A DNA stretch of 64,000 nucleotides from Sipunculus nudus (taxonomy: Eukaryota; Annelida; Sipuncula; Golfingiida; Sipunculidae), in NCBI GenBank assembly GCA_026874595.1, contig CM049307.1:19939079-20003078 (forward strand). The letters are read 5' to 3'. A program made the position numbers and the translations under genes. The notes under the pieces were generated by a model, which searched no databases, was not told the DNA's origin, and saw nothing but the letters and a program-made list of their open reading frames with translations. Shown one piece after another: positions 54,857 through 64,000 of this stretch (positions within the stretch are counted from its first letter, which is position 1; each line of letters begins with the position of its first letter).

Positions 54857-56954
54857 CGTCGAGGCCCAGATTAGAATCTGGTCATATTTAAAACAGGGCC
54901 AGGCCAGATCAAAATTTTGATTTGGACCAGCCCAGATCAAAATTCTAATCTGGGCCAGACCAGTTTTAAACTGGGCCAGCCCAGATTAAAATTTTGATCT
55001 GGGCCGCTCCAGATTAAAATCCTGTAGTGAAGACTTCAGGATTTAAATCTGGTCTGGACTGATTTTAAACTGGGCTGGCCCAGATTAGAATTTTGATCTG
55101 GGCTGGTTAAGTTTACAATCCTGTGGTGGACTGATTTTAAACTGGGCAGGCCCAGATCAAAATTTTAATCTGGGCTAGTCAAGATTACAATCCTGTGGTG
55201 GGATGATTTTAAACTGGGCCTAACCAGATCAGAATCCTAATCTAATCTTAGGCGAGCTTGATTTTTATCATCTTAATCAGATAATACAGTAAATATTTAT
55301 TCCAGATACACCATTTTGAATGATACTAAATGCATAATGAACAAGATCTTTTAAAATATATTAGTGAGGAAAAGCTAACAAACAAATGTAATGTGCTTAT
55401 TTTGTTTCATCTATTTTTCAAGCATGCAAGTTCACATTTGAACTTCACCTAAACAACTACCATAATTAATCACAGTTAAGAATATGTGTCAGTTCTGAGA
55501 CATCTACTTAACTTAATATCAAAATTTTAAACTTAACTGAGATAATTTTCTGTTCTTAATATCAAAATTACATGTGTAATATTAAATATACATGCATAAT
55601 TAAATACCAGCTTTACTCATTTATAATTGAACAAAAGTAATTTATTAGTCTTGATGCTCATTTGGGTTAGCAGCATGACATTGTGCCCTAACATGGGGCT
55701 AGGGAGAAGTTTGTGATACTATTGCTGTAATTTTCAATAGCTGAAAAAATCCACAGCTGAGAAAAAGAGACGATTGCTGTCATTTGGCAGTCTCAAAAAT
55801 AGAGGTGAACATGCATGAAAATTGGAGTTAGATTTTTTTTTTTTCAGAGGGTGACAAACATGTTGGGAGGTTTTACTTTGGAGTTAATAACTTTAAAAAA
55901 GGCTATTCTATTAACTGATAACTAATCTAAATTGAAGATAGTTAAATGCTGCAATACATATATTCTCTACATTCATTAGTTAAAATGCATGAGTGGGTGA
56001 ATATTGTTCCCACTGTTCTATCTAAATACATCATGATCGTGCGTGTTAATAATTCACACAAATTAACAAATATCAACCTAATTTATGTACACTAGATATA
56101 TATTTTTCTGTTTGCTAAATTTCAGTCACCTAATTTCAATGACTTAAGTTAGGTATCTTAATAGATGTTTCAGGGCCTATTTTCCTTAATATGTAGTATG
56201 TTATAAGTTCTAGGTCCAATGTTACAATATGTGCAGATTTTTTATTGGGTGACTGGGGAGGAAGGACAGATCACAGACCAAAAACCCAACTTATGATAAA
56301 TGATAAATAACTTTAAATAACAAATAAAATTTTGAATTTACAGGTCTTGGAACACAAGCTTAACATTGTGTAACATATATATTAATAATTATTGATTAAA
56401 TTGTCTTTTAGTTTGTTGTGTTTTTATCTTTAAAATTCCAATGTTTAACATGATCATTTTATAATTATATTTTAGACATTTTACATAAGAGGTAAAATTA
56501 CGAAATAAATATGACAGGAGTCCAACCAATGAAATTTTCATAGAATATGAAATGATTCATAAAATAATAATTATTATTGACTTACAATGTTTTATAAATT
56601 CTTTGTATTGATTAAGGGCAAGCTAGGTATAAATAGTGTAATTGAAGCCAGCCTAGGAGTAGATAAGGATTCTGATCTGGGCTGGTCCAGTTTAAAATCA
56701 GTCCACCACAGGATTGTTAACTTGACTGGCCTAGATCATAATTCTAATCTGGGCCAGCCCAGTTTAAAATCAGGCCAGACCAGATTTAAATCCTGAAGTC
56801 TTCACCACAGGATTTTAATCTGGACTGGCCCAGATCAAAATTTTAATCTGGGCTGGCCCAGATTAGAATTTTGATCTGGGCCGGTCCAAATCAAAATTTT
56901 GGTCTGGGCTGGCCCAGTTTTAAATTGGGCCAGATTCTAATCTGGACCTCGACA
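54857..56954. mobile_element. Foldback-type DNA element with long, internally repeated inverted ends
   Basis: Left arm 54857-55260 and right arm 56645-56954 are inverted copies: GTCGAGG...CCAGATTAGAATCTGG on the left against CCAGATTCTAATCTGG..CCTCGAC on the right, with shared blocks such as CCTGAAGTCTTCA / TGAAGACTTCAGG. Each arm is built of ~24-bp dyads like CCCAGATCAAAATTTTAATC that are themselves near-palindromic. TA flanks both ends (54855-54856 and 56955-56956). The 1.4-kb AT-rich middle has no transposase, so the element is non-autonomous. Confidence 0.75.
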
Positions 56955-56956
56955 TA

Positions 56957-57483
56957 TATATGATTTATGGCTTGTGAACTCATAAATTCTGCTATTATCA
57001 CTAAGGGAACACTTTATTGCTTTATTAGAAGGTAGATTCAGAGGTAGGCAGGCATCTGTGGTTTTTTGTCTGTCCAGTGCTGCCCCCTACCGGCTATGTA
57101 GCATACTAAAGTGCTTCTGAGAAAGGAAATGTAACCGAGACCAGAAGTTGTGAAAGTGGTAAGCGAGCGGGAAGGCAGACAGTTTGGACATGAATGGCCG
57201 TAATCCATTTGTTAACTTGTAATATTGCTTGTTCTAAGAGTGATCGACAGTAGTAGAGGCTTCTGTCGTTGAGAACTTTTGTTGGAGTAAGCTTTAAACC
57301 AGTTATTTAAGTTAGATGAATGCTTTTTGTGATGAAAATAGTTGAGATTTTTACAATGTTTGCTGCCGAGTCAAGAGGCCGGTGCTAATTTTCCTTAAAG
57401 TCCTGATCAACTCTGACAAAAGAGAATTCGGGTCCTATAAGTCAACTGATTTCTACCTGGACTGTAACACCGAGCCAAGATGG
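56957..57483. other. No gene recognised
   Basis: It lies between the foldback element and LARLEG copy 3. It could be upstream sequence of that ORF, but no promoter element stands out. Confidence 0.4.
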
Positions 57484-58050
57484 TTGTGGTGGGCATTTCA
57501 CTTGTTTTAGTGGCACTTTGATCATTGAGGGTACCATCTATGGTTTGTGTTTCCTATGTATTGAGGGGTATCCGATGCAGCAAGACCATGAGAGCGATAT
57601 GATCGCCCACCTGGAAGACTGCAAGCACAGGGACTCATTCCAGCTTTGTCGTTGGCAGCTGGGGGTGTTGGGTACCAAAACCCCACCCAGCTGTTTCAGC
57701 TGTGGCGAAGCGCGAGGGTGGTGCACAGGTTACGGTACCCACGATAGGACCTAACCTGCGTGTGCGAAGACTGTCATCGCAGGTATGATCAGTGTGATGA
57801 AGAGTTCAGGTCCAGCTCGGACCTGAAAGCAGTGACAAGGGCCGCTGAGGTCCTTGTCCTGTACAATGAATCAAAAGAGCCAGTCATGACATGTGGACAA
57901 TTGGAATATCAGGTGCCCCGGCGTGTGGCGGTGGAGGCCAAGACTGCTGCCAATGCAGAGAGGCTGGTCAAGGAAGGTTACCTGAGCCGATACCACCTTC
58001 CCACTGTCCTCTATTGCCAGGTATTGGCAAGGTTAGAAAGAGTACTGTAG
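57484..58050 (+). pseudogene. LARLEG zinc-finger family, copy 3 (most complete)
   Basis: 57518-57754 encodes a CCHC-type finger LCFLCIEGYPM...DMIAHLEDC (CX2CX17HX3C), then FQLCRWQLGVLG. The homologous middle block QLFQLWRSARVVHRLRYPR follows in the adjacent frame, so there is a shift near 57680. The codon that is TGG in copy 1 is TAG here (57749), and DLTCVCEDC and the rest continue in that frame to the stop at 58048: AAEVLVLYNES, VPRRVAVEAKTAANAERLV, LYCQVLARLERVL. A GTG at 57760 opens the final 96-aa frame. The stop is again followed by GTATGT and TTTA repeats. If all blocks are one protein it would be about 190 aa. Function unknown; Cys/His pattern suggests nucleic-acid binding. Confidence 0.5.
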
Positions 58051-58455
58051 GTATGTACAGAAATAATTTTATTTATTTATTTATTATTTTTTTTGTAGAT
58101 TCCTTGTGAAATATAACAACTATATTAAGGATATCTATATGGATATATGTTAAATACTGGGTTCAGTATATAATCAGTACTGAGTATAAACATCTTATAT
58201 CATAAATATAAAAATGAGTATGACATGTAATAACGATAATATCTGGAAGTACATTATAGGTTTACGTCCAGGAGTATAATTATATAAAAAAAATGTAATA
58301 ACATGATGCTATACTTCCCTAGATGTTATTTAAATGTAATCTATGTAGTATGTAACCCATACATATATAAATTCATCACAAGTCTAAGCATATATAACCT
58401 AAGGTATAAAATATAATATTTAACTATGCCAATGAATCAGAATAAAGAATTTACA
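58051..58455. other. AT-rich sequence after LARLEG copy 3
   Basis: TTTA repeats at 58068-58095, then AT-rich DNA with TATAAATATAAA. It ends at an LTR-end-like motif, so it may be LTR sequence; its left limit is not visible. Confidence 0.35.
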
Positions 58456-58511
58456 GACTATCTCTTGTTATATCTGGGTCATTTCCCCCCCCCCCTCGAA
58501 GCCTTAAAACA
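58456..58511 (+). repeat. LTR-end-like sequence, third copy
   Basis: ACTATCTCTTGTTATATCTGGGTCAT, a C run, then AAGCCTTAAAACA, matching 39866-39921 and 41953-41998. No primer-binding site follows, so this would be a 3' or solo LTR end. Confidence 0.55.
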
Positions 58512-58903
58512 ATAGTACACACCAGATCACTCTATATATGTGTTTGTTAACTTATCATGGAAATGCTTATCTGTCCTTGGTTATCTTAATGGTTATTGAG
58601 GAATGAACTTAAGCTTAGTGCTATTGTTCATTTTGTGTCCATTTCATGTTTATTATCATGTAAAGAAGTTGATAATGAATGGTAAAAGTGACTATTACTC
58701 TGTTTCTAGGTCATGATGATCATTTTGGAGTAATGCATTATATTTTGGAGTAACATTGATATGTGACTATAACAACTGTTTTGTTTGTTTCATGTTTTTT
58801 TCTGCCTTGTGAAGGGGTTTTTTGTATTGTGTTCAGTTTCTGTACACTGTATCTCAACTTGGAATATAATCCATGAAGTCACACCATTTCATTCTTCCTA
58901 GGT

Positions 58904-58904
<1 letters not shown>
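58512..58904. other. No gene recognised
   Basis: AT-rich sequence without frames or repeats. Confidence 0.4.
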
Positions 58905-58990
<86 letters not shown>

Positions 58991-59001
58991 AAGAGAGAGA
59001 C
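58905..59001. repeat. AT dinucleotide microsatellite followed by GA repeats
   Basis: About 34 AT units (58906-58974), then GAGAGAGA to 59001. Confidence 0.95.
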
Positions 59002-59057
59002 ATACAAATATATATGTGTGAAAGTACATTTATTTAATACTATGTTCTGAGGGACCC

Positions 59058-59405
59058 TTATTCAAATTTCAGATCAGCTTGAATGATGAGGCTATGGTTC
59101 AGGAAGCCGACTGTACGTGTCCAAGGGGTAACTATAAGTGTCATCACATGGCAGCACTGCTCATAAACACAAATAAAAACATCAGCTGCACTGACACGCC
59201 CTGCCAGTGGAAAGTAAAAAAGCAACAGCAAGGACAAGAAAACCATCCAGCTGAGTGCACTATTTCCAGTAAAAAGCAGTACAAGGCTACAAACCTCCCA
59301 GTAAACACGGATGATGTTAAATGGTTCAATGCCAAACTGTATTGCTGTGGTCAGCAAGCAGGCTTTCAGTGGCTCCTGGCTCCAGAGCCTAATAAAGAGG
59401 CATAA
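59058..59405 (+). pseudogene. SWIM zinc-finger exon of a SWIM/YqaJ gene
   Basis: The frame starts after CAAATTTCAG (acceptor-like, ending 59070). 59079-59405 encodes DCTCPRGNYKCHHMAALL, a SWIM finger (CxCx6CxH), then TPCQWKVKKQQQ and a helical stretch ending in LLAPEPNKEA. After a frameshift near 59398, sequence in another frame (HSIPRIPVLHTYDG) leads into the YqaJ N-terminal part. SWIM fingers bind nucleic acid or protein; SWIM joined to YqaJ is a combination I recall from invertebrate multi-copy genes. The reading is that this exon was continuous with the YqaJ domain at 63.5 kb before the satellite grew between its halves. Confidence 0.6.
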
Positions 59406-59451
59406 GCAGTGCCTACAATACAGGACTGCATTCTATCCCACGAATACCTGT

Positions 59452-60376
59452 CCTCCACACATATGATGGGAATGTGTTGCACCACCTTGAACTTGATGAA
59501 ACAAAAATCAAGCATATAGAATCAGTAACCAGAGGACAAAGTGCTTATCCTTTATGGTTCATGTACTGTTTAGGTAAAATTACAGCAAGCAGGTTTGGTG
59601 CCATGATCAGAGCAATTCGGCTCCTCCACACATAAGATGGGAATGTGTTGCACCACCTTGAACTTGATGAAACAAAAATCAAGCATATAGAATCAGTAAC
59701 CAGAGGACAAAGTGCTAATCCTTAATGGTTCATGTACTGTTAAGGTAAAATTACAGCAAGCAGGTTTGGTGCCACGATCAGAGCAATTCGGCTCCTCCAC
59801 ACATAAGATTGGGAATGTGTTGCACCACCTTGAACTTGATGAAACAAAAATCAAGCATATAGAATCAGTAACCAGAAGACAAAGTGCTAATCCTTAATGG
59901 TTCATGTACTGTTAAGGTAAAATTACAGCAAGCAAATTTGGTGCCACGATCAGAGCAATTCGGCTCCTCCACACATAAGATTGGGAATGTGTTGCACCAC
60001 GTTGTAGTTGATGAAACAAAAATCAAGCATATAGAATCAGTAACCAGAGGACAAAGTGCTAATCCTTTATGGTTCATGTACTGTTAAGGTAAAATTACAG
60101 CAAGCAGGTTTGGTACCATGATCAGAGCAATTCAGCTCCTCCACACATAAGATGGGAATGTGTTGCACCACCCTGAACTTGATGAAACAAAAATCAAGCA
60201 TATAGAATCAGTAACCAGAGGACAAAGTGCTAATCCTTTATGGTTCATGTACTGTTAAGGTAAAATTACAGCAAGCAGGTTTGGTGCCATGATCAGAGCA
60301 ATTCGGCTCCTCCACACATAAGATTGGGAATGTGTTGCACCACGTTGTAGTTGATGAAACAAAAATCAAGCATATA
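59452..60376 (+). repeat. Exon-derived 171-172-bp satellite, left part (5.4 units)
   Basis: Units start CTCCACACATA at 59452, 59623, 59795, 59967, 60139 and 60310. The first unit reads in frame as a YqaJ N-terminal segment: NVLHHLELDETKIKHIESVT, RGQSAYPLWFMYCLG, KITASRFGAMIRAI. Later units gain TAA at the junction (ACATAAGA) and often an extra T, which kill the frame. Units come in two flavours, CCTTGAAC and CGTTGTAG, partly alternating. The last unit is interrupted at 60376 by a transposon. Confidence 0.85.
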
Positions 60377-62385
60377 CCGTAAAAGTTGTTGCAGAAGTCG
60401 CGACTTGTACTAGGAAATCGAATTCTAAAATCTAGAATTTTCTAGCTAAGTCGGGGTGCGACTTGTAATACGTACTTATCCAGTTTCTGTCAGCTTTCCC
60501 GGTACATGGAACGACGTCAGTTGAGCGATAATCGGCAATACCTTTAACCAGTGCTTTGTGAAACGTCTTTCCCCAATAATTTACACTTTTAACCATCTCT
60601 TATGCTTTATATTTTTTGAACTGACGAAATTTTCATTTTATTAACATTAAATGCAAATTTTAAATTTGCCCAGTTCAAGACCTACCCGTTCTGACAAGTC
60701 GCCATTCAAGTGACACTTCCTAATCTGCGTTACTATTATATCATGAGTCAATTTGACGCATATGCCAGTCTGCCGCTCTTTGATGTACACTTTCTTTTCG
60801 TTCAACTATATGGGTATGCACTCCATAATGAAAAACTCGCGGTTCCATATCCGTTTATGCATGTAAAGTTGCGTCACATTCAAGCTTGATCCACTACACA
60901 TACGTCGTGAATTCTTTTGCCTGCCCGGTTGATCGCTGAATACCAGCTGACCTTTGAAGCCGTGTAGCGGAAGTTCAAGCCCCGGGTCACCCGTGCAATG
61001 ACCTTTACATCCCCATGTCAACTAAGCCTTCCGTGACTGATATCCACAATTATAAACTCTCATATTAAGAACCATTAGGTCACTGTCACCATCTCGTGGT
61101 TTTTCAAGCGTTTTGGATAACAATGTTATAACGTTTCACGTGAGCTACAAATATACGATTTGCTCCGAGTGTTACCCGTGTCTCTTTCAGGACGATCGTA
61201 TGCCCAACAATATGGCGGCACGCATGCATTACGGTCAATCGTGCGTTGACGTATTCGTGATTTTTTTAATGAAGACACATTAGTCAATACAATGAAATAA
61301 CAAACACCATATAGGTATATATTTTATTTACTTAAAATGCCACATACGCACCTAAATTCCACGGGAACCGGCACCGTTTGGTGTCATGACGGATCTGGTT
61401 CAACACGGCTGAGTTTGACATACATCCAAGCCACTTGAATATAATCACTGATAACGATGGAAATTGGGTTTTCCAGATATTATCAAAGAAAAATAAATCA
61501 TTAGTCCCAGTAAATATAATATCTGTAAATTCAATTATGTTTATTTTACGTTAACTGACCGGTCGATAAAGCGTTCATTATCCCCCTGTTGATTGACATA
61601 TATTTCAGTGATTTCAGTAATACCGTGCATGTGCCGCGCCTAGATGGTAAGTTGTAACACTTAATTGAAGGGTTACTAAATTCAGTTTTAGAGCCTATTT
61701 AAGAAATTAGGTGAATAAATTCAAACTCAATTATTCTTTCCATCTTTCAGTTGTCTTAAGTCAGTTCAAATCATGCCCAATGCGACGGATTGGGACTCGT
61801 CACGCGTACGCAAACTAATCATAGTCTAATGAATCCACCCTACGTTTGACGATCTTTAACAATTTAAAGAGTTGCTCGATTGTGATAGTAATTTGCCTCA
61901 GACTCTTTTAGTTTATTAATACAGTCATTTAACTTGATATTTGCATTCTAATGTTACTTAACCTAGTAAGAAACGGCAACAATGACATCGTTTCACAGCA
62001 CAAAATGTTATCCGACGCAGCTGACTTTGGCACTGTACAAATCTTACCTGACAATTAAACCCCGACTTTATATGTTAAGATTCTGTTGCTATTCCTTAAA
62101 TATACGCATTGTATTAAAGCTGTCCAATTATTTTTACGTTTGAATGGTTTATCTAGTTTATAAACCACAAAAGTACTACGGGGACGTTGGTTGTAGTCTT
62201 GCATCGCAAGGAATGATACTCAAATTCCAAAAGTATCAGATGGTTGGGACGCCTCCGAAGTCTGGGTGCGACCTATATTATGGACTTTTCCTGAAACTAA
62301 ACTTGAACGGCTATTCCCCAGGGGGATCCTAAAAGTCAGGGTGCGACTTGTAATAAGGATGCGACTTCTGCAACGACTTTTACGG
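60377..62385. mobile_element. 2.0-kb non-autonomous TIR transposon with TA target duplication
   Basis: Ends CCGTAAAAGTTGTTGCAGAA and (inverted) CCGTAAAAGTCGTTGCAGAA, about 25 bp with one mismatch, flanked by TA on both sides. Removing the element and one TA restores the satellite unit (GCATATAGAATCAG). Subterminal motifs GTGCGACTTGTAATA occur near both ends (about 60456 and 62341). No transposase frame. The TA duplication fits the Tc1/mariner/pogo group; the family is not identified. Confidence 0.85.
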
Positions 62386-62387
62386 TA

Positions 62388-63515
62388 GAATCAGTAACCA
62401 GAGTGCTAATCCTTTATGGTTCATGTACTGTTAAGGTAAAATTACAGCAAGCAGGTTTGGTACCATGATCAGAGCAATTCAGCTCCTCCACACATAAGAT
62501 GGAAATGTGTTGCACCACCTTGAACTTGATGAAACAAAAATCAAGCATATAGAATCAGTAACCAGAGGACAAAGTGCTAATCCTTTATGGTTCATGTACT
62601 GTTAAGGTAAAATTACAGCAAGCAGGTTTGGTGCCATGATCAGAGCAATTCGGCTCCTCCACACATAAGATTGGGAATGTGTTGCACCACCTTGAACTTA
62701 ATGAAACAAAAATCAAGCATATAGAATCAGTAACCAGAGGACAAAGTGCTAATCCTTTATGGTTCATGTACTGTTAAGGTAAAATTACAGCAAGCAGGTT
62801 TGGTGCCATGATCAGAGCAATTCGGCTCCTCCACACATAAGATTGGGAATGTGTTGCACCACGTTGTAGTTGATGAAACAAAAATCAAGCATATAGAATC
62901 AGTAACCAGAGGACAAAGTGCTAATCCTTTATGGTTCATGTACTGTTAAGGTAAAATTACAGCAAGCAGGTTTGGTGCCATGATCAGAGCAATTCGGCTC
63001 CTCCACACATAAGATTGGGAATGTGTTGCACCACCTTGAACTTAATGAAACAAAAATCAAGCATATAGAATCAGTAACCAGAGGACAAAGTGCTAATCCT
63101 TTATGGTTCATGTACTGTTAAGGTAAAATTACAGCAAGCAGGTTTGGTGCCATGATCAGAGCAAATCGGCTCCTCCACACATAAGATTGGGAATGTGTTG
63201 CACCACGTTGTAGTTGATGAAACAAAAATCAAGCATATAGAATCAGTAACCAGAGGACAAAGTGCTAATCCTTTATGGTTCATGTACTGTTAAGGTAAAA
63301 TTACAGCAAGCAGGTTTGGTGCCACGATCAGAACAATTCGGCTCCTCCACACATAAGATTGGGAATGTGTTGCACCACGTTGTAGTTGATGAAACAAAAA
63401 TCAAGCATATAGAATCAGTAACCAGAGGACAAAGTGCTAATCCTTTATGGTCCATGTACTGTTAAGGTAAAATTACAGCAAGCAGGTTTGGTACCATGAT
63501 CAGAGCAATTCAGCT
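62388..63515 (+). repeat. Exon-derived satellite, right part (6.6 units)
   Basis: It continues the unit broken at 60376, then six units of 171-172 bp from 62486 to 63515. A 6-base loss (CAGAGTGCTAATCC) marks the first. The array ends inside ATTCAGCTC, where the single-copy YqaJ sequence resumes. Minus-strand frames of 60 aa in every unit are shadows of the repeat. Confidence 0.85.
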
Positions 63516-63995
63516 CAAGAGGTACCCAGAATCATTGTTCAAGTCCCTTCTGGGTGAATATGACTTGACAGGTTTTGCTGTACAGTGGGGCACAGAAAAC
63601 GAGGCAGTGGCAGTCAGAGAATTTGAAGAGGTGAAGACAATACAAACAAAGGAGAGAGGATTGTGGCTACACAGCACAGGTATTCAGGGGCCTCACCTGA
63701 TAAGACTGATTGGAGATGACAGCATCATTGAGGTCAAATGCTTGTAGAAATACAGAGCTAAAACAGTGAAGGATGCAATAAAGGAGGAAAGAGAATTCAT
63801 CCATCTTAAAGGAAGATGAAGCTGGTGAACTCCATATTAACAGCAATCATCCTTGCTTCCACCAAATTCAGGGACAATTGCACTTGACAAAATGCCTGCT
63901 GTGTCATTTGGTCCTTGGACACCAAAAGAGACTAAAAAAATAGATATACCCAAAAGTGCCTAGACAGGATTAGTCACAACCCTGCCATGATAGAC
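63496..63995 (+). pseudogene. YqaJ exonuclease domain, continuation after the satellite
   Basis: 63496-63747 encodes MIRAIQLKRYPESLFKSLLG, VQWGTENEAVAVREFEEV and DDSIIEVKC, then a stop. This carries the Glu of the QWGxxNE helix and the E-V-K metal site of the YqaJ fold. Downstream frames hold EDEAGELHINSNHPCFHQIQ, GQLHLTKCLLC and related pieces, the QIQGQL helix that normally follows, with one or more frameshifts. The SPDG aspartate motif between them appears altered (HLIRLIGDDS). The gene continues to about the window end, so it may extend further. Confidence 0.65.
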
Positions 63996-64000
63996 TTTTA

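Noticed and set aside
62585-63455. Ordered 60-aa minus-strand frames every 172 bp
   Set aside because: Antisense shadows of the exon-derived satellite; the coding sense is on the plus strand.

Overview
The window looks like repeat-rich animal nuclear DNA, most likely a lophotrochozoan and probably a mollusc. It is AT-rich, has intron-split gene pieces, carries Gypsy, L1-like, hAT and foldback elements and long satellites, and has multi-copy YqaJ-exonuclease, BEN and DUF4806-like genes of the kind expanded in molluscs. The taxon is an inference from content. I see no prokaryotic operons, rRNA, tRNA or CRISPR.

Layout. 0-0.45 kb: copy 1 of an unrecognised zinc-finger protein family, called LARLEG here after its C-terminal motif. 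2.3-4.1 kb: minus-strand envelope-like remnant. 5.3-6.9 kb: minus-strand Gypsy remnant with an internal deletion (gag, protease, then a jump to the RT/RNase H border). 7-10.9 kb: dispersed repeats, a ~690-bp tandem duplication and a minisatellite. 10.99-16.61 kb: nearly complete L1-like LINE with poly(A) tail and 23-bp target-site duplications. 17.08-29.56 kb: a complete, young Gypsy element with 2.3-kb LTRs, a 4-bp target duplication, tRNA-Leu-type primer site, gag, pol, two extra ORFs after pol and a polypurine tract. 30.9-33.1 kb: hAT and Gypsy gag remnants and a minisatellite. 33.7-36.2 kb: a small three-exon BEN-type gene. 36.8-42 kb: further Gypsy debris, an LTR and LARLEG copy 2. 42-48 kb: little recognisable. 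48.2-50.4 kb: a DUF4806-like split gene and a decayed YqaJ exonuclease gene. 50.9-54.3 kb: a 209-bp satellite. 54.86-56.95 kb: a foldback element. 57.5-58.05 kb: LARLEG copy 3. 59.06-64 kb: a SWIM/YqaJ gene broken by a 172-bp satellite made from its own exon, which is itself split by a 2.0-kb TIR transposon.

How the parts work together. The 17-29.6 kb Gypsy is the best-preserved system. A TATA box in the LTR should drive a transcript with a ~1-kb leader. A canonical -1 slippery heptamer at the end of gag can feed pol. Two overlapping ORFs (zinc fingers, then coiled coil with a hydrophobic tail) sit in the env position behind a plausible splice acceptor. The copy carries an in-frame stop in gag, an Arg in place of the zinc-knuckle His, and a frameshift in integrase, so it is probably inactive although its LTRs are nearly identical.

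Most promising for novelty: the LARLEG family, the post-pol ORF pair (seen again as a remnant at 37 kb), the exon-derived satellite at 59-63.5 kb, and the palindrome array in the Gypsy LTR. Everything is read by eye; no database search was possible.
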